Below, one piece after another: positions 44,983 to 53,751 of a DNA stretch of 64,000 bases. Under the pieces are notes generated by a model, which saw only the letters and a list, made by a program, of their open reading frames with translations, did no database searches and was not told where the DNA came from. The DNA lies in NCBI GenBank assembly GCA_020638195.1, contig JACKJC010000002.1, forward strand, positions 620,001 through 684,000, in the 5' to 3' direction. The position numbers and the translations under genes are program-made. Position 1 is the stretch's first letter. Each line of letters begins with the position of its first letter. The DNA is from Methylobacteriaceae bacterium. GTDB lineage: Bacteria > Pseudomonadota > Alphaproteobacteria > Rhizobiales > Beijerinckiaceae.

Positions 44983-45321
44983 CTACTCCTCGCTCAATGT
45001 CGCGTATCTGACCCACAGCGCCACGGCGGCGCCGGGCGGGCGCACCTTGGTGAGCCCCGCGACGATGTCATTGTCCTCCTCGACTACGCTGAGGCCCGCC
45101 GGAATCGACTGGCAGCGGCCGGTGTCGAGCGCCGATTGCGCCAGCACATCGGCGGCGGGCGCGCCGCCGTCGTCGCGCAAGGTGCGTACGCGCTCGATCA
45201 TGGTGCGATCGACGCAGCCGATAGTCGGGACCTTGACGATGTAGGATTCGCGCGCTCGAGCAGGCGAGCTAAGGGCGACAGCGGCGATGAAAATCGCCAG
45301 CGACGCGCGGACGTGACGCAT
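44983..45321 (-). CDS. Small secreted protein encoded just upstream of the Rieske gene
   Basis: This 112-aa protein of no recognised family has a signal peptide of about 23 residues ending ARA. The mature part has two Cys (IGCVDRT and TGRCQSIP) that could form a disulfide in the periplasm. The C-terminal AVALWVRYATLSEE precedes the stop, which contributes the ribosome binding site for the Rieske gene 4 nt on. The two are almost certainly one transcript, suggesting a role connected with that subunit. GAGG precedes the ATG. Confidence 0.8.
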   Translation of the reverse strand: MRHVRASLAIFIAAVALSSPARARESYIVKVPTIGCVDRTMIERVRTLRDDGGAPAADVLAQSALDTGRCQSIPAGLSVVEEDNDIVAGLTKVRPPGAAVALWVRYATLSEE

Positions 45322-45393
45322 GTGAGAACCTCGTTGCGCCCCGCGAGCCGCAATCTCACATAGCGCGGGCTCGGCCCGGCGCCAGCGCGAGCG

Positions 45394-46137
45394 CTACAGC
45401 GCCCAGCGGAAGGCGCGGCGCAGTTCGGCGACACCGTCCTTCCCGTACCAGCGGCCATGCGCGATCACGATGCGCTCGGGCGCCCAGGCGATCATTTTCT
45501 CCACGGCGCGGCGGAGTTCGACGCGATGGCGCCAGAAGGTCATCTGCATGTCGAAGGGCGCCTTGCCGTCGGGGTCGGCGGCGCCGAAGAGGCGCATGGC
45601 CGCGCGCCAGAAGCGGCTTTGCACCCGCGACGGTTCGAAATTCTCGATGAGATCGGTCAGGATCAGCGAGCGCGAGGGGCGATGAAAAAACGCGACTTCG
45701 TTGAGAAGGCTGCCGATGATGCAAGTCTGGTCGATGGTCGTGGCCCATTCCGGCGGCGGGGTTTCGCCGAGCTTCTCGCCAGCGGGCAGAGCGCGTTTCG
45801 CCTTGGTTTCGAGGCCCGGCGCGTAGAAGAAATGGGCTTGCGGAAAGCGTTCGATCCAGTCCGGCGTATGCCAGTAGTGCAGCGTGTTGGGGGCGATGAT
45901 GAAGGCCACGGGGCCGAGCGCCATCACGTCAGCCGCGAGCGCGGGGTCGAAGGCGACCGGCGAATGCAGCCAGAGCGCGCCATCGGGCAGGCGCACGATC
46001 GTCATGCGCGTGGGGAAGGGGATTGCGAGGCCCGCGACGTAGTCCATGCGGATTTCGGGACCATCGACGATCCAGATCTCCGGGGCGACGGATTTCAGCG
46101 CATTCAGCGGCGCATAGGGGAGGTAGGCATCGGACAT
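45394..46137 (-). CDS. DUF4336 protein, metallo-beta-lactamase-like
   Basis: This is a 247-aa protein whose N-terminus (LPYAPLNALKSVAPEIWIVD) and later FIIAPNTLHYWHTPDWIERF and ILTDLIENFE are typical of DUF4336. That family looks like a divergent metallo-beta-lactamase fold with an altered metal site. It is probably cytosolic. Function is unknown. The start at 46137 follows a weak binding site. It lies between the dipeptidase gene and the secreted-protein/Rieske pair, all on the minus strand, with 72-74 nt spacers. Confidence 0.85.
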   Translation of the reverse strand: MSDAYLPYAPLNALKSVAPEIWIVDGPEIRMDYVAGLAIPFPTRMTIVRLPDGALWLHSPVAFDPALAADVMALGPVAFIIAPNTLHYWHTPDWIERFPQAHFFYAPGLETKAKRALPAGEKLGETPPPEWATTIDQTCIIGSLLNEVAFFHRPSRSLILTDLIENFEPSRVQSRFWRAAMRLFGAADPDGKAPFDMQMTFWRHRVELRRAVEKMIAWAPERIVIAHGRWYGKDGVAELRRAFRWAL

Positions 46138-46211
46138 GGCGAGCCTCGCTTGGTCTTCACCCGCACGCAAATCGGGCGTCCGCCGCGTAACGGCGAGCTG
46201 GAGGTGAGCCT

Positions 46212-47336
46212 TCAGCGCGTCAGACGAGCTTTCTCGACAGCACGAAACACGCGCAGAAAATTTTCGCCCGCCAGCTTCTTCAGATGCGTGTTCGGCCAGC
46301 CGCGACGGATGAGCTCCGCGAAGATATGCGGGAAGCAGGACACGTCCTTCAGCCCTTCGCCCTGGGGTCCGCCGAAGAAATCCGAGCCTATGCCGATGTG
46401 GTCGGGCCCGACCTTCGACTTGAGATACTCGAGATGGTCGCAATATTGATTGAGCGAGCCGCGCGGCCAGGCGCCGATCTCTTTTTCGCGCGTCGGCACG
46501 ACAATGTCATTGTCGAGGCCTTCGGGCGTCTTGCCGTATGCGTCCTTGAGCGCGGCCATCCAGTCCTTCGAGCGCTGGCAGATGAAATCGGGCACGAAGG
46601 TCGCCATGACCAGCGCGCCCTTGTCCGCGATGCGCGCGAGCACGTCATCGGGCACGTTGCGCCTGTGGTCGCAGAGCGCGCGCGCGTTGGAATGGGAAAA
46701 AACGACGGGCGCACGGGAAATGTCGAGCGCCTGATGCATCACGTCGTCGCTGACATGGGCGCAATCGACGATCATGCCGAGATCGTTCATGCGTGCGATG
46801 ACCTGCCTGCCGAAATCGCTGAGTCCATTGGAACGCGGCGCGTCGGTCGCGCTGTCGACCCAGTCGAGCGTAGCGTTGTGGCAGAGCGTCATCAGCCGCA
46901 CGCCGAGATCGTAATAGGCGTCGAGCGCGTCGAGCCGGTTCTCGATCGCGGCGCCGTTCTCGATGGTGATGAAACTCGCGATCTTCTTCTGCCGATGCGC
47001 GCGTTTCACGTCGCTCGCGCGTGCCGCCGGCAGAAAGACGTCCGGATGCAATTCGTTCATGCGCTTGATGAGCGCGATCTGCTGAAGCGCGAAGCTCGCC
47101 GGTCTTTGTTCCTTGGGCGGTATGAAGGCGGCCCAGAATTGCGCCGCGACGCGCCCCTCGCGCAGGCGCGGAATGTCGGTGTCGCCGGAATTGCGGCGCT
47201 CGTCGAGGCGATAGAGCGCGGGATCTCCCTGCGCTTCCTTGTCGATGCGGATGACGAAGGGCAGGTCGTTGTGGGCGTCGATAAGCGGCGTTTCAGCCAG
47301 AAGCGCGCGAGCCTGCGCGAGAGCGGAGTCGGTCAT
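46212..47336 (-). CDS. Membrane dipeptidase family protein (peptidase M19)
   Basis: This 374-aa metal-dependent amidohydrolase cleaves dipeptides in characterised relatives. The metal site begins with His22 and Asp24 in DAHNDLPF. The bridging Glu is in SFITIENGAAI, and the later His residues are in VFSHSNARALCDHRRNVPDD. GIGSDFFGG and GENFLRVFR complete the family pattern. There is no signal peptide, so it is likely cytosolic. It is divergent from the DUF2231 gene 107 nt away. Confidence 0.93.
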   Translation of the reverse strand: MTDSALAQARALLAETPLIDAHNDLPFVIRIDKEAQGDPALYRLDERRNSGDTDIPRLREGRVAAQFWAAFIPPKEQRPASFALQQIALIKRMNELHPDVFLPAARASDVKRAHRQKKIASFITIENGAAIENRLDALDAYYDLGVRLMTLCHNATLDWVDSATDAPRSNGLSDFGRQVIARMNDLGMIVDCAHVSDDVMHQALDISRAPVVFSHSNARALCDHRRNVPDDVLARIADKGALVMATFVPDFICQRSKDWMAALKDAYGKTPEGLDNDIVVPTREKEIGAWPRGSLNQYCDHLEYLKSKVGPDHIGIGSDFFGGPQGEGLKDVSCFPHIFAELIRRGWPNTHLKKLAGENFLRVFRAVEKARLTR

Positions 47337-47443
47337 TGCGTCAATGTAGCGGATCGGCGCGCCAAGGCCATGTTCGCGCAGGCCGTGGAACCTAACGGCC
47401 CGAGAATCGTTCGTCGCAATTGGAGCAAAGCTTCGGAGCCGTC

Positions 47444-47908
47444 ATGACCGTCGCGGACCCGATCGTGTACTACGCCGGAAGGCGGGCGATCTATCCTTTG
47501 TTTGCGGCCTTCGCCGCGTCCTGTCTCGTGGCGACGCTTGCGACCGACATCACATATTGGAAGACAGCCGACTATTTCTGGGTCGACTTTTCGGACTGGC
47601 TCGTCTCGGCGGGATTCGTCTCGGGTGTGGTCGCGCTCGTCATCGGCCTGATTGAGACCTTCGCCATCCGAACGCCGGTCATCGACGCGCCGACATGGCC
47701 TTATGGCGTCGCTCTCTTCGTTGCGCTTGTGCTCGCCTTCTTCGACATGATGGTCCACACGCGCGATGTCTGGACCTCGGTCGTGCCCTGGGGCCTTGTC
47801 CTCTCGGCTCTCTGCGTTTTCGTGCTGCTGGTCGCCGCCGTCATCCGCCGTATGGAAGATGCGCCCGTCGCCTCCGGAGTTATCGTCCGAGAGGAGAAGC
47901 TAGAATGA
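47444..47908 (+). CDS. DUF2231-type membrane protein
   Basis: This is a 154-aa inner-membrane protein with four hydrophobic segments. The pattern AIYPLFAAFAASCLVATLAT and WLVSAGFVSGVVALVIGLIE resembles DUF2231, which in many bacteria is encoded next to secreted sugar dehydrogenases or cytochromes. The ATG at 47444 is chosen over a TTG 8 codons upstream. The next gene's ATG overlaps its stop (ATGA), so the two products probably act together, perhaps in electron transfer. The electron-transfer idea is inference. Confidence 0.85.
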   Translation: MTVADPIVYYAGRRAIYPLFAAFAASCLVATLATDITYWKTADYFWVDFSDWLVSAGFVSGVVALVIGLIETFAIRTPVIDAPTWPYGVALFVALVLAFFDMMVHTRDVWTSVVPWGLVLSALCVFVLLVAAVIRRMEDAPVASGVIVREEKLE

Positions 47909-49248
47909 GAAATACAGCGCCTCGCGCGGGTCTCGCAGCGGCGATTCTCGTGACCGCCGGCGCGGTCGTCGCCGCGCAGGCTGCGGGCCAGGTCGATCCG
48001 GCAACCCAGATCGGCCCGAACCCGCCGCTGCCCGCCCCGCGTCAATATCTCTTCCCGCCGATGCACCTCGCCAAGGTCGTTGGGTGGAAGATGGACGAAA
48101 CGCCGATGGTCGCGAAGGGGCTGAAGATCGAAGCGCTCGCGCGGGGCCTGCAACACCCGCGCTCCCTGTACGTGCTGCCGAACGGCGATGTTCTGGTGGT
48201 GGAGTCGAAGGGCCCGAACGTGCAGCCGATCCGCCGCCCCAAGGACTTCGTCATGGGCATGATCGAATCCTGGGTCACGGGCGGCGGCGACACCGGGCCC
48301 AGCAACCGGATAACCCTGCTGCGCGACGAGAACGGCGACGGCAAACCTGAGACCCGCGAGGTCTTTCTCGATCATCTGTCGTCGCCGTTCGGCGTGGCGC
48401 TGGTGGGTAGCGATTTCTACGTCGCCAATACCGACTCCATCATTCGCTACCGCTATGCGGACGGCGACACCAAGATCACGTCGCCGGGAGCGCCGCTGAC
48501 GCCGTTGCCGGGTGGGCCGATCGATCATCACTGGACAAAGTCGCTGGTTGCGAGCCCCGATGGTTCGCTGCTCTATGTCGGCGTCGGCTCCAACAGCAAC
48601 ATCACCGAGAACGGCATGGAGGCCGAAAAGAATCGAGCGGCGATCTGGGAGGTCGACCGGATGAGCGGGCGACATCGGATTTTCGCCAGCGGGTTGCGCA
48701 ATCCGAACGGGCTGACCTTCGAGCCGACCACGAAGGCGCTTTGGACCGTCGTCAACGAGCGTGACGAACTGGGGCCCAATCTCGTGCCGGACTACATGAC
48801 CTCGGTGAAGCCCGGCGGTTTCTACGGCTGGCCTTACAGCTACTACGGCCAGCATGTCGATCCGCGCGTGAAGCCGCAGCGGCCGGATCTCGTGAAGGCG
48901 GCGATCGTGCCCGATTACTCGCTCGGCTCCCATGTCGCGCCGCTCGGCCTCGCCTTCAACACGGGCAACGCCTTGCCGCCGCGATATGCTGGCGGCGCCT
49001 TCGTCGGGGAGCATGGCAGCTGGGACCGACCTGACTTCAATGGCTATCGCGTCGTGTTCGTGCCCTTCGCAAACGGCAAACCGAGCGGCAAGGCCGAAGA
49101 CGTCGTCACCGGCTTTCTCAACGCCAACGGTCAGGCGCGCGGGCGGCCCGTGGGGGTGGCGTTCGACAAGACAGGCGCGCTGCTGATCGCCGACGACGTC
49201 GGCAATACGGTCTGGCGCGTGTCCTCCGCCGGGCAGGCGGCGCGCTGA
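47905..49248 (+). CDS. PQQ-dependent sugar dehydrogenase-like (sorbosone dehydrogenase family) beta-propeller
   Basis: This is a 447-aa periplasmic protein with a signal peptide of about 27 residues (ending AQAAG). The mature part has propeller repeats such as LYVLPNGDVLVVE, GLRNPNGLTFEP and PRYAGGAFVGEHGSWDR, the last being typical of the soluble PQQ glucose/sorbosone dehydrogenase group. The PQQ-binding residues cannot be verified without alignment. It is translationally coupled to the DUF2231 membrane protein. Confidence 0.88.
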   Translation: MRNTAPRAGLAAAILVTAGAVVAAQAAGQVDPATQIGPNPPLPAPRQYLFPPMHLAKVVGWKMDETPMVAKGLKIEALARGLQHPRSLYVLPNGDVLVVESKGPNVQPIRRPKDFVMGMIESWVTGGGDTGPSNRITLLRDENGDGKPETREVFLDHLSSPFGVALVGSDFYVANTDSIIRYRYADGDTKITSPGAPLTPLPGGPIDHHWTKSLVASPDGSLLYVGVGSNSNITENGMEAEKNRAAIWEVDRMSGRHRIFASGLRNPNGLTFEPTTKALWTVVNERDELGPNLVPDYMTSVKPGGFYGWPYSYYGQHVDPRVKPQRPDLVKAAIVPDYSLGSHVAPLGLAFNTGNALPPRYAGGAFVGEHGSWDRPDFNGYRVVFVPFANGKPSGKAEDVVTGFLNANGQARGRPVGVAFDKTGALLIADDVGNTVWRVSSAGQAAR

Positions 49249-49313
49249 TCTCTTACCTCGCGGGTAGTTGCTTCCGGTCCGCTGCGCGGCGATCCTCGGC
49301 GCGGGAGGACCAG

Positions 49314-49712
49314 ATGATCGACGTCAACATCATGCCGCTCGCGCGGCTCATGGGCATTCGCCTTGTCGAGCAGACGCCCGACAAGGTCGTCGCGGAGATG
49401 GAGGTGCGGGAGGACCTGTGCACCACCAATTCGATCCTGCACGGCGGCGCCTACATGGCTTTCGCCGATACGATCGGGGCTGTGGCGACGGTGCTGAACC
49501 TGCCGCCGGGCGCGGGCACGACGACGGTCGAGAGCAAGACCAATTTCATTTCCGCCATCCGGGCCGGCGAAATCGCGCGCGCAGAATGCACGCCGGTTCA
49601 TCGTGGCAAGACGACGCAGGTCTGGACGACTCGGATATTGCGGCCCGACGGCAAGCTCGCAGCCATCGTCACGCAGACCCAGATGGTGTTAGCGGCGCGC
49701 GCGAAAGCGTAG
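49314..49712 (+). CDS. PaaI-type hotdog thioesterase
   Basis: This 132-aa hotdog-fold protein is expected to hydrolyse an acyl-CoA. The catalytic region is TTNSILHGGAYMAFADTIGA, with the HGG motif and following Asp, then TTVESKTNFISAIRAGE and HRGKTTQVWTTRI. The physiological substrate is not known. GGGAGGACCAG precedes the ATG. It sits between the PQQ-type dehydrogenase and a gene of unknown function. Confidence 0.9.
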   Translation: MIDVNIMPLARLMGIRLVEQTPDKVVAEMEVREDLCTTNSILHGGAYMAFADTIGAVATVLNLPPGAGTTTVESKTNFISAIRAGEIARAECTPVHRGKTTQVWTTRILRPDGKLAAIVTQTQMVLAARAKA

Positions 49713-49862
49713 GATTGTCCCTACATTGGCAATCAAGGCGAAACCATTCGCTTTGCCAAGAGCTTAACCGTTAATCAGGTTTCGCCGGGCGGATTCAGAT
49801 TCCGGCAATCCGGGTCGGGCGAAGGTCCGTCGCGTCAACTTCCGACGCTAGGGAATTTCGTC

Positions 49863-50324
49863 GTGACAGAACATTTTCGGGTCGACGCCTTCCGCACCGC
49901 TGTGGAACAGGACCGCCGCCGCATGGCGCTGGTCTCGATCGAGCGCGAGGGGGAGATCGACGCCGATCTCGTGCGCCGGCTGCGCTACGACCTGTTTCGG
50001 GGCGATGCGCTGACGCAGGACGAGGCGGAGGCGCTGTTCTCCATCGAACGCAACGTGCGGCCGGAATGCCCGGAATGGCGTGAGTTGTTCGTGGATCTGA
50101 TCGTCGATTTCCTGCTCTGGCAGCAGCGCCCGAGTGGCGTGTTGAACGAGGCGCAGGCCGAGTGGCTGGTCAGCCAGGCCGATTCCGCGCGGACGCTCAC
50201 TGCCTTCGCCACCCTGGTAACGGCGCTCGAGGAAGCCCACCGCACGCCGGGCTGGTTCGCCGCCGCTGTGCGCGGCCGGGTCGCCAAGGGCTGGGCGGGG
50301 CCGGAAATCGCCCGGGCGGCCTAA
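49863..50324 (+). CDS. Uncharacterised alpha-helical protein
   Basis: This is a 153-aa soluble protein with a GTG start at 49863. It is mostly helical. The region ALTQDEAEALFSIERNVRPE and the next helix pair around GVLNEAQAEWLVSQA are repeated in design, and Trp residues are frequent (six). It has no signal peptide, no Cys pair and no family I recognise. A good composition and position, ending 93 nt before pccA, support it as a real gene. Confidence 0.75.
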   Translation: MTEHFRVDAFRTAVEQDRRRMALVSIEREGEIDADLVRRLRYDLFRGDALTQDEAEALFSIERNVRPECPEWRELFVDLIVDFLLWQQRPSGVLNEAQAEWLVSQADSARTLTAFATLVTALEEAHRTPGWFAAAVRGRVAKGWAGPEIARAA

Positions 50325-50417
50325 CCGTCAAGGATATGTAGACGAGGCGCGCGGCCTCCCTTAAAAGCGCCACACCTGTATTTTGCCGCAGTGCAGCGGC
50401 TTCTCGACGGTGGGCGC

Positions 50418-52421
50418 ATGTTCAAGAAGATCCTGATCGCGAACCGCGGCGAAATCGCCTGCCGCGTCATCAAGACGGCCCGCAAGATGGGCATCAAGAC
50501 CGTCGCGGTCTATTCCGACGCCGACAAGGACGCGCTGCACGTCGAAATGGCCGACGAGGCCGTGCATATCGGCCCGCCGGCCGCCGCCGAATCCTATCTC
50601 GTGATCGAGAAGATCATCGACGCCTGCAAGAAGACGGGCGCCGAAGCCGTGCATCCCGGCTACGGCTTTCTCTCGGAGCGCGCCGCCTTCTGTCAGGCGC
50701 TGAAGGATAACGGCATCGTCTTCATCGGCCCGAATCCCAAGGCCATCGAGGCGATGGGCGACAAGATCGAATCGAAGAAGTTCGCCAATGCCGCAAAGGT
50801 GTCGACCGTGCCGGGCTTTCTGGGCGTGATCGAGAGCGCCGACGAGGCGGTGAAGATTTCCGACGAGATCGGCTATCCCGTCATCCTCAAGGCGTCCGCC
50901 GGCGGCGGCGGCAAGGGCATGCGTATCGCCAATTCGCGCGAGGAGGTGAAGGAAGGCTTCGAGCGCTCGAAGTCGGAAGCCAAATCATCGTTCGGCGACG
51001 ACCGCATGTTCGTCGAAAAATTCATCGTCAATCCGCGCCACATCGAAATCCAGGTGCTGGGCGACAAGCACGGCAACGTGATCTATCTCGGCGAGCGCGA
51101 ATGCTCGATCCAGCGCCGCAATCAGAAGGTGATCGAGGAAGCGCCATCGCCGCTGCTCGACGAAGAGACCCGCCGCAAGATGGGCGAGCAGGCCGTCGCG
51201 CTCGCCAAGGCCGTGGACTACGATTCCGCGGGCACCGTGGAATTCGTCGCGGGCCAGGACAAGAGCTTCTACTTCCTCGAGATGAATACGCGTCTGCAGG
51301 TCGAGCATCCCGTGACGGAACTGATCACGGGCGTCGATCTCGTCGAGCAGATGATCCGCGTCGCCGCCGGCGAGAAGCTCGCGATCAAGCAGAGCGACGT
51401 GAAGCTGAAGGGCTGGGCGGTCGAGAGCCGCATCTACGCCGAAGACCCGACCCGCAACTTCCTGCCGTCGACGGGACGCCTCGTGAAGTATCGTCCGCCG
51501 GAAGAGGGCCACGAGGAAGGCGTGACGATCCGCAACGACACGGGCGTCTACGAGGGCGGCGAAATCTCGATCTATTATGATCCGATGATCGCCAAGCTGG
51601 TGACGCACGCCGGCGACCGCATCACGGCGATCGACGCGCAGGCGCGCGCGCTCGACGCCTTCTATATCGACGGCATCCGCCACAACATTCCCTTCCTGTC
51701 TTCGCTGATGCAGCACAAGCGCTGGCGCGACGGCGCGCTGTCGACGGGCTTCATCGCCGAGGAATATCCGGAGGGCTTTTCGCCGCTCGTCGCTTCCGGC
51801 GACACGGCGCATGTGATGGCGGCGGTAGCGGCGGCGATCGATCATGTCGCCAACGAGCGCAAGCGCCAGATTTCCGGCCAGATGCGCACGCAGCGCCCGG
51901 TCGAGTTCCTGCGCGACCGCACTGTGGTGCTGGGCGGCGAGCGCTACGACGTGTCGATCGACATCGGCGACGAGTCCGAACTCGTGCGCTTCGCCAATGG
52001 CGACGCCTATCGCTTGCTGTCGGACTGGGTTCCGGGCGAGCCCGTCTGGAACGGCATGGTCAACGATGAGCTGGTCGCGGTACAGGTGCGCCCGATCCTC
52101 AACGGCTATGCGATCGCCCATCGCGGCGTCTCGGTCGACGCCTGGGTCTACACGCGCGACGAGGCGCGTCTGGCCGCGTTGATGCCGGAGAAGAAGGCGG
52201 CCGACACGTCCAAGGCGCTGCTGTGCCCGATGCCGGGCCTCGTGAAGGCGATCTATGTCGCCGAGGGGCAGGAAGTGAAGGCCGGCGAGCCGCTCTGCAT
52301 GGTGGAAGCCATGAAGATGGAGAACGTGCTGCGCGCCGAGCGCGACGTGACGGTCAAGAAGATCAACGCGAAGGAGGGCGATTCGCTCGCCGTCGACGCG
52401 GTCATCATGGAATTCGCCTGA
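50418..52421 (+). CDS. pccA: Propionyl-CoA carboxylase biotin-carrying (alpha) subunit
   Basis: This 667-aa subunit carboxylates its own biotin with ATP and bicarbonate. The N-terminal carboxylase domain has KILIANRGEIACRVI, the ATP-grasp Gly loop KASAGGGGKGMRIA, the ERECSIQRRNQKVIEEAPSP motif and FLEMNTRLQVEHPVTE. The BT domain lies at about residues 475-590, and the C-terminal biotin domain carries VEAMKMENVL with the modified Lys. The ending and length fit PccA rather than AccC (about 450 aa). The ATG at 50418 is preferred over a GTG 9 codons upstream. The partner pccB is 6 kb upstream. Confidence 0.95.
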   Translation: MFKKILIANRGEIACRVIKTARKMGIKTVAVYSDADKDALHVEMADEAVHIGPPAAAESYLVIEKIIDACKKTGAEAVHPGYGFLSERAAFCQALKDNGIVFIGPNPKAIEAMGDKIESKKFANAAKVSTVPGFLGVIESADEAVKISDEIGYPVILKASAGGGGKGMRIANSREEVKEGFERSKSEAKSSFGDDRMFVEKFIVNPRHIEIQVLGDKHGNVIYLGERECSIQRRNQKVIEEAPSPLLDEETRRKMGEQAVALAKAVDYDSAGTVEFVAGQDKSFYFLEMNTRLQVEHPVTELITGVDLVEQMIRVAAGEKLAIKQSDVKLKGWAVESRIYAEDPTRNFLPSTGRLVKYRPPEEGHEEGVTIRNDTGVYEGGEISIYYDPMIAKLVTHAGDRITAIDAQARALDAFYIDGIRHNIPFLSSLMQHKRWRDGALSTGFIAEEYPEGFSPLVASGDTAHVMAAVAAAIDHVANERKRQISGQMRTQRPVEFLRDRTVVLGGERYDVSIDIGDESELVRFANGDAYRLLSDWVPGEPVWNGMVNDELVAVQVRPILNGYAIAHRGVSVDAWVYTRDEARLAALMPEKKAADTSKALLCPMPGLVKAIYVAEGQEVKAGEPLCMVEAMKMENVLRAERDVTVKKINAKEGDSLAVDAVIMEFA

Positions 52422-52479
52422 CGCCAAGGCGTTCCGATGCGGGGGCGGCGCGGACATGACCGCGCCGCGTTTCCTCGCG

Positions 52480-52845
52480 TCAGTTGACCTTCGCCCAGCT
52501 TTCGGCGTCGCACATCGACTGGCCGATCGCGCAGCCCTTGATGCTGAGTCCGGCGTTGGTGAAAGTCACGGTCCCATTGAACGTCATGATTGTCATCGAC
52601 GGGTGTTTCATGTTTGCGCCCTGCCAGGAACCGCCCGTCTTGGTCATGCCGTGGCACATCTCGAAGCCCGCACGTTCGCCGGCCGTGATCTTGCAAAACA
52701 ATTTGCCTCCAGAATTCGTCACCTTGACGATATCGCCGTTGGGCCGGCGGTAGGTTCCGCTCTCGGCGGCGCAGGCTGCGCCTGCCATAAGGGACAGTGC
52801 GACCACGCTCACGACGCGTGCGCACACCATGCGTGAAATCTTCAT
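52480..52845 (-). CDS. Secreted DUF2147-like protein
   Basis: This 121-aa protein has a signal peptide of about 27 residues ending GAACA. The mature part SGTYRRPNGDIVKV, the segment GGKLFCKI and the end GLSIKGCAIGQSMCDAESW fit DUF2147 in outline, a small beta-rich periplasmic family of unknown role. It has four Cys after the signal. The ATG at 52845 follows GGGAGGAAAC and is chosen over upstream ATGs. Confidence 0.8.
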   Translation of the reverse strand: MKISRMVCARVVSVVALSLMAGAACAAESGTYRRPNGDIVKVTNSGGKLFCKITAGERAGFEMCHGMTKTGGSWQGANMKHPSMTIMTFNGTVTFTNAGLSIKGCAIGQSMCDAESWAKVN

Positions 52846-52944
52846 GTTTCCTCCCATGCCCGGCATTCTTGCGACCGCGGCAGGAAGAAGTTTCACATTC
52901 ATATGTGTAAATATCAAGAAGTGTTCAGGCGACAGGTCGCCGCA

Positions 52945-53079
52945 TCAGACGTGCGCGATATAGATGGCCGCGAACGCGACCACGACGAGCGCGATGCCGA
53001 TCCCAAGGACGTAACGCACCCCGAGGCCTGCCCGTCCCTGCCTGGCCTGTTCCGCCGGTTTGACCTGTTGCTCCTGCAT
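52945..53079 (-). CDS. 44-residue single-pass membrane protein
   Basis: This is a small open frame with GAGGGAGACGATC before its ATG. The product starts MQEQQVKPAEQARQGRAG, with a charged soluble stretch, then one strongly hydrophobic helix (YVLGIGIALVVVAFAAIYI) and a short tail AHV. Such tail-anchored microproteins are common and often missed. No family is recognised. It lies 99 nt upstream of the DUF2147-like gene on the same strand and could be co-transcribed. Confidence 0.7.
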   Translation of the reverse strand: MQEQQVKPAEQARQGRAGLGVRYVLGIGIALVVVAFAAIYIAHV

Positions 53080-53239
53080 GATCGTCTCCCTCTTGCGTAT
53101 ATGAAACGCCAAAGGGAGCGCATGGTTTCGCAGTCGGTCGCTGCCTTAGCCGCCGATCGTCGTCGCCGGCGCCCGAGGTCATGCGCTTGAACCTCCCTGC
53201 GCGAAATTGCATCAGTCAAACGACGGGAAACGGGATCGC

Positions 53240-53725
53240 ATGCCTTTCTATTTCGCCTACGGCTCGAACATGGACGCCGCCGCCATGCGAGCACGCTGCC
53301 CCAAATCGCGGGTGCTCGGGCGCGGGCGGCTCGCGCGCCACCGGTTCGCGCTGATGGCCGACGGCTATGCGACGGTTGCGCGCGATCCTAGCAGCGAGAC
53401 GCACGGCGTGCTCTACGATCTCGCTCTGTCCGATATGCCTGCGCTCGACCGCTACGAGGAAGTCTCGCGCGGGCTCTATTCCAAGGCGATCCAGCCCGTG
53501 CTGCGGGCCGACGGCCGCCCGGCGCGGGCGATTGTCTACATCGGCGCCGCGCCGCCGGCCTCTGGCCCGGCGAAGAACGCCGACTACATGAAAGGCGTGA
53601 TCGCCGCGGCGCGCAGCGCGGAACTGCCCGCGCCCTATGTCGATTTTCTGTGCGGCCTGCTATCAGGAGGCGGCGTTGCTGCGCCGCAGCGTCGGGCGAT
53701 CAAATGGTCGCCGCCCACGTCCTGA
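53240..53725 (+). CDS. Gamma-glutamylcyclotransferase-like (AIG2/GGCT) protein
   Basis: This 161-aa protein has the GGCT-fold substrate loop YFAYGSNMDAAAM at the N-terminus. The catalytic Glu of the family is likely the one in LDRYEEVSRGLYSK. Members cyclise gamma-glutamyl amines or act as maintenance enzymes, and the substrate here is unknown. The ATG at 53240 follows an A/G-rich stretch. Its stop is 26 nt before the proposed panC start. Confidence 0.88.
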   Translation: MPFYFAYGSNMDAAAMRARCPKSRVLGRGRLARHRFALMADGYATVARDPSSETHGVLYDLALSDMPALDRYEEVSRGLYSKAIQPVLRADGRPARAIVYIGAAPPASGPAKNADYMKGVIAAARSAELPAPYVDFLCGLLSGGGVAAPQRRAIKWSPPTS

Positions 53726-53751
53726 CCCAGTTCGCTTTCGAGGAGTTCGTC

